A stretch of DNA of 64,000 nt from Nodularia spumigena CCY9414 (GTDB lineage Bacteria; Cyanobacteriota; Cyanobacteriia; Cyanobacteriales; Nostocaceae). The notes beneath the pieces were generated by a model. That model was not told the origin of the DNA and did not search any database. It saw nothing but the letters and a program-made list of their open reading frames with translations. Each line of letters opens with the position of its first letter. Positions within the stretch are counted from its first letter, which is position 1. Below, piece after piece: positions 48,844 to 56,950 of this stretch. Position numbers and translations under genes: made by a program. The stretch is taken from assembly GCF_000340565.2 (NCBI RefSeq), contig NZ_CP007203.1, positions 598,297 through 662,296 on the forward strand, read 5' to 3'.

Positions 48844-48895
48844 CGGGTCATGTTCGGAAGAACGGAAAGCATCAGGAATATCTAAACAACCATTT
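48844..48895 (-). pseudogene. Upstream tail of a lost nuclease domain fused to the giant ORF frame
   Basis: Upstream of the chosen start the same frame reads [14 protein letters not shown] before a TGA at 48895. The (F/Y)RSSxHDPV motif is the usual C-terminal end of an endonuclease/exonuclease/phosphatase domain. The in-frame remnant suggests the ancestral protein carried another nuclease domain at its N-terminus, now deleted. Confidence 0.55.
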
Positions 48896-49015
48896 CAACT
48901 GCAAATATCTACTTAGTAGGGGGAGGGTATGGTAAATCTAAGTATTAATTTTCCAATAAAGCATACTTTGTTATCAGTATTAGGCTGGCTACAATTCTCT
49001 CAATTTATACGAGCT

Positions 49016-49045
49016 AGATTAAGAAACAGCTAGCATCAGGTTAAA
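49016..49045 (-). promoter_or_regulatory. Pho-box-like element upstream of the giant phosphoesterase
   Basis: On the minus strand TTTAACCT and CTTAATCT are spaced exactly 22 bases apart start to start, twice the 11-base period of cyanobacterial Pho boxes. The central unit is poor. It lies about 170-200 bases upstream of the GTG start and faces the giant gene, though it also sits within the dps upstream region. Confidence 0.35.
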
Positions 49046-49226
49046 TTTCCAAATATTTGCAGGTAAATAACTTATAAACTTAATTGGCTTTATCGGTTAG
49101 GAGGTAGAGATAAAACTAACCTTAAGTTGTAATTCATTATGCTGAGATGATCTTTCCTATGGTTGATGTTTATGATGCCCAGATTGTGGAGAATTTATAC
49201 ATAGGTTAGCTTAGGGATGGAAAACA

Positions 49227-49766
49227 ATGCGTACAATTAATATTGGTTTGACAGAAGAGCAGCGTCAAGGTGTGATGAATCTGTTGAATCAAGATTTAGC
49301 AGATGCCTACGTTTTGCTCGTAAAAACCAAAAAGTACCATTGGGATGTTGTCGGCCCTCAGTTCCGCAGTTTGCATGAACTTTGGGAAGAACAGTATGAA
49401 AAACTCACTGAAAGTATTGATGCTTTAGCGGAACGGATTCGCGCTTTGGGCGGTTTCCCACTGGGTACAATGGAGGGCTTTCTCAAGATTGCTACGCTCA
49501 AAGAACATAGCGGTGATGTCCCCTTAGCAACAGGAATGGTAGCTCAACTGGGAGAAAATCACGAGCAGGTGATTCGGAATTTGCGGGATCATGTGGATCA
49601 GTGCAGTGAGCAGTTTCATGATGAGGGAACTGCTGACTTTTTAACTGGAATCATGGAAGAGCATGAAGAGATGGCCTGGATGTTGCGCTCGTTCATTGAA
49701 GGAGAAGCGTTAGAACCTAACGGTGTGCAACCAGCCGGAGAAACTAAAACTCCTGTGGGCGTGTAG
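49227..49766 (+). CDS. dps: Dps-family DNA-binding/ferroxidase protein
   Basis: The 179-aa protein forms a dodecameric cage that oxidises Fe2+ and protects DNA. KTKKYHWDVVGPQF contains the ferroxidase His and Asp, LWEEQYEKLTESIDALAERIR the second acidic ligand set, and IMEEHEEMAWML a C-terminal helix. Length is standard for cyanobacterial Dps. A weak GGA precedes ATG 49227. It lies divergent from the giant phosphoesterase gene and upstream of other stress genes. Confidence 0.95.
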   Translation: MRTINIGLTEEQRQGVMNLLNQDLADAYVLLVKTKKYHWDVVGPQFRSLHELWEEQYEKLTESIDALAERIRALGGFPLGTMEGFLKIATLKEHSGDVPLATGMVAQLGENHEQVIRNLRDHVDQCSEQFHDEGTADFLTGIMEEHEEMAWMLRSFIEGEALEPNGVQPAGETKTPVGV

Positions 49767-49939
49767 AACTGGGTAAATAACCTGTAAATAACCTGTGAAG
49801 TCAAGGAGGGTTGGTTCTTTCAAGTTGGTGTCTGAGAATCAATCTTCCTACATCTACCTATGCAATTTATGGTTTCCAGATAACGGATATTTAATTTCAC
49901 TCAATATCTATTGCAAAAATAAGTTTTAAGGAGTATAAA

Positions 49940-50707
49940 GTGCCAGAAGTTTATCAAGCAGAACGTACCATATCAGCTGTATTTAAGGAACAAAAGCAGA
50001 TTGATCAGGTGATTCGACGTTTACTCGATAGGGGTGTGCCTAGAGATCATATTTCGATCATGGGCAAAAATTTCCAGTCAGAAACGCGAATTTCTGGTTT
50101 CATTACCAAGAAAGATGTGATTCTGGGAGGCTTGAGAACAGGAGCAATTTTTGGTTCCTTATTTGGTTCGTTTCTCAGCTTGCTGACTGGTGTGGGTGTA
50201 CTGTTCGTTCCTTTTGTTGGTCCGATTGTGGCAGCAGGCCCGATTGGTGCGTTGTTGCTCGGTGCTGCTAGTGGTGCGATCGCCGGGAGCGCTGGCGCTG
50301 GACTCGTATCGGCTTTAACTGCTTGGGGAATGCCTGAAGATAAAGCCGCAGTTTATCAAACACGCTTACAAGCTGGCGAGTTTATGTTAATGGCAGAAGT
50401 GCCGAGCGATCGCCTGGGCGAATTTCAATTGCTGATCGAAAGTTCTGGTGGTGAAGAAATTCACACAACTGATAAAACATTGACTCATCCTTGTTCTGGT
50501 CCATGTAACAGTCCAGAAGATTTGTCTGTGGAAGTTCGCTCTCATCTTTCTGAAGAAGCTCAACGTACATTCATGGATCGTTATAATGCGGTTTTAAATC
50601 AGACAAGTGACGAGTTCACAGCTGAACAAGCAGCTTGGGAAGCTGTTCATCAGCAGTTTGATGAAGACGAAAACGGCGTTTGGTCAAAGGCTAAGGTGAA
50701 TGTTTAG
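49940..50707 (+). CDS. 17M-like general stress protein with C-terminal ChaB-like domain
   Basis: The 255-aa protein has an N-terminal domain ([31 protein letters not shown]) seen in general-stress 17M-like proteins, a glycine-rich hydrophobic centre (about 65-130) that may insert in membranes, and a C-terminal ChaB-like region ([16 protein letters not shown] ... [12 protein letters not shown]). The start is GTG at 49940, with a clear AAGGAG seven bases before it. A good hairpin terminator lies after the stop. It follows dps at 173 bases and may share stress control. Confidence 0.85.
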   Translation: MPEVYQAERTISAVFKEQKQIDQVIRRLLDRGVPRDHISIMGKNFQSETRISGFITKKDVILGGLRTGAIFGSLFGSFLSLLTGVGVLFVPFVGPIVAAGPIGALLLGAASGAIAGSAGAGLVSALTAWGMPEDKAAVYQTRLQAGEFMLMAEVPSDRLGEFQLLIESSGGEEIHTTDKTLTHPCSGPCNSPEDLSVEVRSHLSEEAQRTFMDRYNAVLNQTSDEFTAEQAAWEAVHQQFDEDENGVWSKAKVNV

Positions 50708-50747
50708 CTAATTAGTTAAATAAAAAAATCTCTCATATTTGTTCACA

Positions 50748-50771
50748 ACTCCACTTGTAAAAAAGTGGAGT
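50748..50771 (+). terminator. Intrinsic terminator after the ChaB/17M-like gene
   Basis: Nine-base arms ACTCCACTT / AAGTGGAGT with a 6-base loop and ATTTTAT downstream begin about 41 bases after the stop codon. Confidence 0.85.
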
Positions 50772-50827
50772 ATTTTATGTTTGCTCCTCATAACTTGGCT
50801 CTCACGATGATTATCTTGACTTTCGGA

Positions 50828-51100
50828 CTAATGACTGGTACTACCAGTTAGCAAGCCCCATAAAAAGATGGCAATTACTGCACCAATGATCGCGACTATT
50901 AGACCAGGAATACTCAGACTTGCCGCAGTCAGTTGTAATCTTCCTGTTTCTAGGAGAGTCACAATAGTTCCCCCAATTAAAGCACCGATAATACCCAAGA
51001 TCATCGTTGTCAGAATTCCGCCGCCCTGACGACCAGGGTAAATAGCTTTAGCAATAGCTCCGGCAATTAAACCCAGAATTATCCAAGCAAGTAGGTTCAT
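50828..51100 (-). CDS. GlsB/YeaQ/YmgE-family stress-associated membrane protein
   Basis: The 90-aa protein is nearly all hydrophobic: MNLLAWIILGLIAGAIAKAIYPGRQGGG is the family signature, followed by a glycine-rich second helix (TMILGIIGALIGGTIV) and a third (LIVAIIGAVIAIFLWGLL). It would sit in the plasma or thylakoid membrane; members respond to acid, osmotic or envelope stress by an unknown mechanism. It is convergent with the ChaB-like gene. Confidence 0.93.
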   Translation of the reverse strand: MNLLAWIILGLIAGAIAKAIYPGRQGGGILTTMILGIIGALIGGTIVTLLETGRLQLTAASLSIPGLIVAIIGAVIAIFLWGLLTGSTSH

Positions 51101-51750
51101 AGTTTAAATTCACAAAAGGTTTATAAATAATTTATTAATTTCTATCTTGTTTTTCTTCTACCAGAAGATATAATCATTAATTATTTGGAATAATCTGCAC
51201 TAAGAACTATTAAATAAATGAACCTTTTTAATATTTAGCTTCCAGACAAAATAGACTCAGTATATTCAGCAAAAGTTAAGCCTAATTTAGCTAATTTTTA
51301 TAGTAAAACGTTTATACCAATATTGTTTCTTTGACAAGTTTTTCCAAGCTTTCACTACCTCTGCTCTTTCCTGTTCTCTTTCAGAGAAGACTAACTTGGC
51401 GACTAGAAGTCGCAGCTACACAGACGAAACCCGCCTGCGCGGGTTAATATCTCATTAGTCCACGCAGGTGGACTTTGCTTGTGTAGCAGCGTTCGCCCTT
51501 GGCGTGGCGTAGCCATATTATATTCGCCCAAAACTTTTCTTTTATTAAATTTGAGATTAGGTAATATTTATAATTTTGGTAAAGTGAAATTTTGGATACT
51601 TTTTTATTGATAAACAAGGATTTATGATATGCCACTAATCATTGAATAATTTGTGTGTGATTTTGCCAGGTTTTTCCAAATCATGCCTATTGGTATATAA
51701 TACTAACAAAATCATTACATTTTTTTTAAAACAATCCGGGCATAAGTATT
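51101..51750. other. Intergenic region with a nested palindromic element
   Basis: No gene apart from spurious frames. The 73-base nested palindrome at 51415-51487 occupies its centre, and the flank 51488-51515 carries a CGTGGCGTAGCC-type repeat. The last 150 bases should include the STAS gene promoter. Confidence 0.5.
51415..51487. repeat. Nested palindromic element (73 bp)
   Basis: Outer ends GCTACACA and TGTGTAGC are inverted copies. Inside are two separate hairpins, AACCCGCCTGCGCGGGTT and AGTCCACGCAGGTGGACT. This cloverleaf-like plan is typical of dispersed Nostoc repeats; one arm recurs at 17449. Confidence 0.85.
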
Positions 51751-52080
51751 ATGAATCAACAAGTCAAAGTTGTGAAACTCAGTGGAATTGTCAATACTAC
51801 AAGCACAGAAGAGCTACGCCAACATATTACTCATCTTCTAGAAAGTGATGCAAAAATAGTGTTAGTTGATTGTCAAGATGTTTCTTTTATGGATAGTTCT
51901 GCCTTGGGGGCTTTGGTATTAGCGTTCAAAACCTTACGGGCAGCAGAGACTAGGCTAGTTCTCTGTTCTATTAATGAACAAGTCAGAATATTATTGGAAT
52001 TAACAGGTATGGATAAAGTATTTGAGATATTTGCTAATCAAGATGAGTTTAATCAGGCTTTACTATCTGCAAAGTATTAA
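51751..52080 (+). CDS. Anti-sigma factor antagonist (STAS domain)
   Basis: The 109-aa protein has a STAS fold with the phosphorylatable serine in SFMDSSALGALVLAF. Dephosphorylated SpoIIAA-like proteins bind anti-sigma factors or other switch kinases. Its stop overlaps the stop of a convergent response-regulator PP2C gene by four bases, and that phosphatase is a good candidate to dephosphorylate it. No anti-sigma kinase is encoded nearby. ATG at 51751 is preceded by AT-rich DNA. Confidence 0.92.
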   Translation: MNQQVKVVKLSGIVNTTSTEELRQHITHLLESDAKIVLVDCQDVSFMDSSALGALVLAFKTLRAAETRLVLCSINEQVRILLELTGMDKVFEIFANQDEFNQALLSAKY

Positions 52081-53213
52081 TCAAAATTAATTTGTAAAAT
52101 CGATAAATCATCATCAAAAGCCTCTTTGGAGTTCACAGCAATGAGATAATTCAATACCTGTTCGAGTTGGCGGTCAATAGTATGTTGTAAGCTAACAAGT
52201 ACTTGAATGAAAGCTTCTAAACTCCAAAGTGTGCCATCTGATTTGGTGATTTCGTAAGCACCATCACTAAAAATATAAAGACTACTAGATTTTTCAATCT
52301 TACAATAGGCATCAACATATTTTGCGTCGGGAAACATTCCCACTGGCATACCAGGAGTTCTCAATAGTTGAACATCAGTCTTTTTGGGAGATGTTCCTGA
52401 TACTAATATTGCGGGTGGATGTCCAGCACTGGCATAAATTAATTGTCGGTTAACTCGGTTATAAACTCCATACCAAATAGTAAAATATTTGTCATTTTGG
52501 TAGTTCATCTGAAAGGTTTGATTTAAAGCTTTGAGTACAGCGCTAGGCTGATAGTAATTCAAACCTTTTAAGGCGCGGGAACGTAACAGGTTGAGGACGG
52601 AAATTGAGGGGAGGGCGGCTTTGAGTCCATGTCCTGCTGTATCTAGTAGGTATATAGCGAGATAGTCAGAATCTAGCCAGTAGTAATCGAAACAATCGCC
52701 GCCGAGTTGTCGGGAAGGAATGAATCGAGAATTGATGCAGAAGGGTTCGGTGCTTGGTAAAGGTAGAAGCGATCGCACATATTCTGCGGCTTCTGCTAAT
52801 TCTGTTTCTAAGAGCAGTTTTTGGGTGTGTAAATCCTGACTTAACTGATGCAAGCGCAATCCGGCTCTGACTCTTGCTTTCAATTCATTTTGCTCAATAG
52901 GTTTGGAGATAAAATCATCCGCACCAGCATCCAACCCTTTGACACGATCAGCGATGGAATCTAAAGATGTTAAAAATATAAAGAAAGTAGTGGATAAATT
53001 GGGGTCTGTTTTCATGCGCTTACAGACTTCTAATCCATTCAATCCTGGCATAATCCAATCACAAATAACCAAAGCGGGTTGGTAAGCGATCGCCTGAGCA
53101 ATTCCTTCTTCTCCATTACTCGCCGCAACTACCTTATAGCCCTGTTTTTCTAACATCCGCTTCAAGAGAGTTTGTATAGAAATATCATCATCAATTACCA
53201 GGATTTGAAACAT
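52077..53213 (-). CDS. Response regulator with PP2C (RsbU/SpoIIE-type) phosphatase output
   Basis: The 378-aa protein starts with a receiver domain (VIDDDIS, phospho-Asp in CDWIMPGLNG, Lys in FISKPI) and ends with an SpoIIE-like phosphatase (residues about 155-375: GGDCFDYYWLD, LLDTAGHGLKAALPS, FSDGAYEIT) that binds Mn2+ through Asp residues. When phosphorylated it would dephosphorylate a STAS protein, most simply the adjacent 51751 product. The gene is monocistronic and convergent with it. Confidence 0.95.
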   Translation of the reverse strand: MFQILVIDDDISIQTLLKRMLEKQGYKVVAASNGEEGIAQAIAYQPALVICDWIMPGLNGLEVCKRMKTDPNLSTTFFIFLTSLDSIADRVKGLDAGADDFISKPIEQNELKARVRAGLRLHQLSQDLHTQKLLLETELAEAAEYVRSLLPLPSTEPFCINSRFIPSRQLGGDCFDYYWLDSDYLAIYLLDTAGHGLKAALPSISVLNLLRSRALKGLNYYQPSAVLKALNQTFQMNYQNDKYFTIWYGVYNRVNRQLIYASAGHPPAILVSGTSPKKTDVQLLRTPGMPVGMFPDAKYVDAYCKIEKSSSLYIFSDGAYEITKSDGTLWSLEAFIQVLVSLQHTIDRQLEQVLNYLIAVNSKEAFDDDLSILQINFD

Positions 53214-53350
53214 AGAAAGCGCTAATTAAAAAATTAATTAAAAATCAAAATATGCGGAATTTTACAGATTAGTATTCTGGATTGATAAATATTTCTCAGC
53301 AATTATTAAAAAGCTAATCAACAGCATATTTTGGGAATATTTCTCCCATA

Positions 53351-54118
53351 TTAGGGAGGTGACAACGGATTTAGCCATAAGAGAATGGCGCGTTTTAGCT
53401 GGTTCAAATCGCGATAAACTTCTTGTCTAAACCATTGCCCTAAAGCGTCTAAGGGGGTAAAAGATGCTCCTGGTTGCCATTTGATATCTTGACCTAAAGG
53501 TGTCGTGTGAGTGCCTGGTAGGGTTTGTGCTGTCACCATCTCCGAAAAGCGTGCTTGTAAGATTTTAGTTAAAGGCGTTGATTGATCAATAGTATCATTG
53601 GTAAATTTTATTAATAAATTCCGCCGGATATTGTAACTTTCCTGTATCATCTGGTTGGTTTCTAATGGCGAGGGTGTAAACTCAACCAAGAAAGTAGAAT
53701 TTAACTGTTCTACTAAGGGGATAGCCTCCTTGGCGGCGTAGTTGTTGAAGGAAATTAAAATATTTCCGGCACGTTCTACAGGTAGAAGACTCCCAATGAG
53801 CAAGTGCAGTTTACAACCCATACTATGCCCTAGTCCATAAGTAGGGAGATAAAGCTGGCGTAATGTCCCAGAGTCTTGTAATCGTTCTATGGTGCGTTCA
53901 AAGTTCAGCAGCACAGTTTTAGCGATCGCAATATGATCCAATGTATTCAGAAATGGTGTAGCAATTATAACATATCCTTTGTTCGCCAGTTGTTCGAGTA
54001 ACCAGCGATAAGTCAAATGGGGTGCAGTAGCCACAAATGCACCTCCCAGAAAATGGATGATCCCGATGGGTTTGGGGGGAATCAGTACCCAGTTACCTCT
54101 AATTTCTTTCCAGTCCAT
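53351..54118 (-). CDS. DUF1350-family alpha/beta-hydrolase-like protein
   Basis: The 255-aa protein reads MDWKEIRGNWVLIPPKPIGIIHFLGGAFVATAPHLTYRWLLE at its start, the hallmark of DUF1350, a plant/cyanobacterial alpha/beta-fold family. GHSMGCK is the nucleophile elbow with a candidate Ser. The substrate is unknown; plant relatives are plastid-located. I chose ATG at 54118; an in-frame GTG at 54154 would add 12 residues. No neighbours suggest a pathway. Confidence 0.88.
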   Translation of the reverse strand: MDWKEIRGNWVLIPPKPIGIIHFLGGAFVATAPHLTYRWLLEQLANKGYVIIATPFLNTLDHIAIAKTVLLNFERTIERLQDSGTLRQLYLPTYGLGHSMGCKLHLLIGSLLPVERAGNILISFNNYAAKEAIPLVEQLNSTFLVEFTPSPLETNQMIQESYNIRRNLLIKFTNDTIDQSTPLTKILQARFSEMVTAQTLPGTHTTPLGQDIKWQPGASFTPLDALGQWFRQEVYRDLNQLKRAILLWLNPLSPP

Positions 54119-54221
54119 ACCTAGTCTATACCTGTAGGCGATCGCTAAATTCACACCTCTTTATGTTAGACCGTTGATTGCAGTCCTGCTTGACTTCACC
54201 GAAAAAGCGATGACATTGGTT

Positions 54222-54959
54222 TTAGCCTTGGGTTTGCAGCCTTTTCATTTCAATTTGCACATCTAAGGCAATTTGCAATGCTTCATTGAGTAACCTACCA
54301 TGCTCCGTAGCTTCTTCCGTGACTTGCATTGCAGTTAAAGTCGCTAAATTATTCGCAAATAGCTCTGTATTCTTGAGAATAAAATGCTTATTTTCTCTTA
54401 AAATTCTTTCCGTTTTCAAAGCCCGAATTAAATCGTTTCTTGTGAGTTTCAGAGCTTCGATCACTCTTTCTCTTTCTTGAATAACTACTCCTGGATTACC
54501 CGCAGCTTCTATTTGATCATTGATATCTATAGCTTTGATCACCGCATTATATCTATCAACATCATTTAAAAGTATTTCTAAAGAATTTGTCATATTTTGA
54601 TTAATTATTTTGAGTTTTTTCCACCATAATAAATACAAAGTAATCTGTGTGACACCTGCACCCCAAAAACCTAATATTATTAACAATAACCAACTAGGAA
54701 TCGTCATCCATCTAGCAAACACTTTAATAATTATATCAAAAAGCAAATAACTAAAAACAAATATAGAACAACTCAGAAAAACCACAGTAGCTCCCTCAGA
54801 CCCCTTAACTTTAGCTACAATCATTTTACCGACTTTTTTCAAAGGATTGGTAATAATAATAAGCTCATCTTTCACAGGTAAATTAGTCAATTTTCGCAAC
54901 TCTTTCAGACTAATATCTAAGCCATGTAAATCATCACGCACAGCTTTGTCCATCCTCAT
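54222..54959 (-). CDS. Hypothetical membrane protein with two central TM helices
   Basis: The roughly 245-aa protein has an acidic/basic N-terminal part, two adjacent membrane helices (about 60-115: VVFLSCSIFVFSYLLFDII and WLLLIILGFWGAGVTQITLYL) and a long helical C-terminal region (about 125-245) with heptad-like spacing. The frame begins TTG at 54962, but ATG at 54959 or 54953 is more likely. I do not recognise a family. No neighbours on this strand suggest a function. Confidence 0.65.
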   Translation of the reverse strand: MRMDKAVRDDLHGLDISLKELRKLTNLPVKDELIIITNPLKKVGKMIVAKVKGSEGATVVFLSCSIFVFSYLLFDIIIKVFARWMTIPSWLLLIILGFWGAGVTQITLYLLWWKKLKIINQNMTNSLEILLNDVDRYNAVIKAIDINDQIEAAGNPGVVIQERERVIEALKLTRNDLIRALKTERILRENKHFILKNTELFANNLATLTAMQVTEEATEHGRLLNEALQIALDVQIEMKRLQTQG

Positions 54960-55348
54960 CAAACTACTTATAAATGTGAATTAAATAACGTGCAAACCTA
55001 GTTTTTCACCTCACACCGTTTTTGACCTTCCCAAAGTCTCCCCCTGCTGGGTAAAGATAGGGATGGGGGGTGAGGTTATCTACTTTATTAAATCCGCACT
55101 CCTTATTTAGTACAATATAGCAATCAAATTTATTGATTGCGCGTTAAATAGTCATATTTGCCATTTTTGTTTAATTGAACTAATTGCTACAAAATAAAAG
55201 ATTTTAAGTATAATTTGATATTTTTTTTACAATATAATTAATTATATTTTCAGATGACAGCTTCGTCGTAAATGATTACACATAGCGGATAAAACCCTGG
55301 TTAGAACATTTATTATTTAGCACATTCACCCCTAATTTTACACATTAG
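54960..55348. other. Intergenic region between two minus-strand membrane protein genes
   Basis: No gene. A GGTAAAGATAGGGATGGGGGGTGAGG stretch (about 55050-55075) resembles the G-rich dispersed motifs seen elsewhere in the window. The rest is AT-rich. Confidence 0.45.
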
Positions 55349-56122
55349 TTAAACTATAGGCTTCTCGAACATCAACAAAGAGAGAAAAAAGTCCATCATA
55401 AAAATTAATACCCAAGTAGTGACAACTGCGGTAGTTGCTGATTCTCCCACTTCTTTTGCGCCCCCTTTGGTAGTGAGTCCCCAACTACAGCCATTGATAG
55501 CAACGATAGCTCCAAAAATCAGCCCTTTTACTAAAACCATAAATAAATCTGATAGTTGTAAAAAACTTCTCACAGATTCTAAAAATGCTTCCGGATCAAC
55601 ATTGTAAAATTGTGATGCAGCAAAAACCCCGCCACTGATGCCGACAATTAAAGCAAAAACCATCATAATTGGCATCATCAAAATGCAAGCAATTACCCTA
55701 GGAAGCACCAAGTAATCAATAGGATTAGTTTTCAGCATATAAAGTGCATCAATTTGTTCTGTAACTCGCATAGCACCTATTTCTGCTGCAAAAGCAGAAC
55801 CCACTTGTCCCGCAATAATACTAGCTGTCAAAAGTGGCGCTAATTCTCTGCAAAAAGCCAAAGCAAAAGCACCTCCGACAGCATCTAGCGCCCCAAATCT
55901 GACTAATTCTCTAGCAGTTTGAATAGTAAAAATCATCCCCGCAAACCCACTGACAAGGATAACTGGAGACACCGAAGCCGGCCCTGCTGTCACCATATGT
56001 TGCAAAATTTTCCGGTAGTAAGTTTTGCCTTGGAGTAAATGCAACAGAACTTGACCAAAGAGTAACACTGCGGCTAAACAGCGTACAATCCATAATTCAT
56101 CTAATTTTTTTTTGGTTTGCAT
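55349..56122 (-). CDS. mlaE: MlaE-family lipid ABC transporter permease
   Basis: The 257-aa permease has five to six membrane helices and the MlaE hallmark segments FTIQTARELVRFGA, FCRELAPLLTASIIAGQVGSAFAAEIGAM and RVTEQIDALYML. MlaE-type complexes shuttle phospholipids between inner and outer membranes. MlaF, MlaD and other partners are not in this window, so the complex is assembled from distant genes, as usual in cyanobacteria. ATG at 56122 matches the family start; the open frame to 56188 adds 22 unrelated residues. Confidence 0.93.
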   Translation of the reverse strand: MQTKKKLDELWIVRCLAAVLLFGQVLLHLLQGKTYYRKILQHMVTAGPASVSPVILVSGFAGMIFTIQTARELVRFGALDAVGGAFALAFCRELAPLLTASIIAGQVGSAFAAEIGAMRVTEQIDALYMLKTNPIDYLVLPRVIACILMMPIMMVFALIVGISGGVFAASQFYNVDPEAFLESVRSFLQLSDLFMVLVKGLIFGAIVAINGCSWGLTTKGGAKEVGESATTAVVTTWVLIFMMDFFLSLLMFEKPIV

Positions 56123-56950
56123 TACCGCCCTTAAGACTGAATTTTTGGACTTATATAAGGATGTGATCCAAATTGCAAGACATAGCAAACAACCCCTCAG
56201 AGTTGAGTAAGTATAAACTGAGCCTCGTCATTAGCTTACCGGAAATTGTGTCTTGTATCAAAATATTTTCCCACTAGAGCAGCCAGAATGTTGTGTACTT
56301 GATGACATCACACAATGAAGCCAGTAAAGTTTGACAAATTAAACAAATTGCTATATTAGCCATTATTGTGGTCAAAATATTTTGTTATTTATAGGACTTA
56401 CGCAAGAACTCTCTCAAACCCTCTTTCCTTTGTGTCCTTCTCCCAAAGGGAGACGCTAGCGCGAACGTGTCCTTCTCCCAAGGGGAGACGCTTCGCGGTA
56501 AGCGAAGCTATGCCGAAGGCTTTACGTGGTTCGTTTTTTCCTAATTTTGCATAAGTCCTGTTTAAATTTAAAAAAAACCAGCTTTTAATAGTAAAAAACC
56601 AATTATGAATAACCCTAAAAAAAATCTTCTAAATAAAAACACTTGATTAATGGTGGCTAATTTTTAAACATAATACTTTTTGATCATGGTCAACTATCTA
56701 AAGGAAGAGAAATAAAATCAGACTTTGACCTTAAGCTAGTTGTGTAATTGAGTGAAATCTGAGAGGATTTAGAGTAACTTTATGGGAAATCATTGATTTT
56801 AATCATATTTAGCTCCCATACTGTATGAGTTTAGTGATATTAGCCCTTTTCATTGATGTTGGCAAAATGCCGATTAAATGCCTAATTGTCTATCCTTATC
56901 TACTCAGATTTACATAAAATAATTGGCAATTTTTATTGGAGGATATTTTC
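56123..56950. other. Intergenic region with a MITE-like element
   Basis: No gene seen. The centre is a 167-base element with inverted ends (56393-56559, listed separately). The right part (56560-56950) is AT-rich and probably holds the promoter of the SLH protein gene. Its Shine-Dalgarno GGAGGA (56938-56943) decides the start at 56951. Confidence 0.6.
56393..56559. mobile_element. MITE-like element with 13-bp terminal inverted repeats
   Basis: Left end AGGACTTACGCAA and right end TTGCATAAGTCCT are inverted copies with one mismatch. Inside are two degenerate copies of TGTCCTTCTCCCAA(A/G)GGGAGACGCT. No transposase gene lies within. It is likely a non-autonomous element or repeat mobilised in trans. 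Confidence 0.7.
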
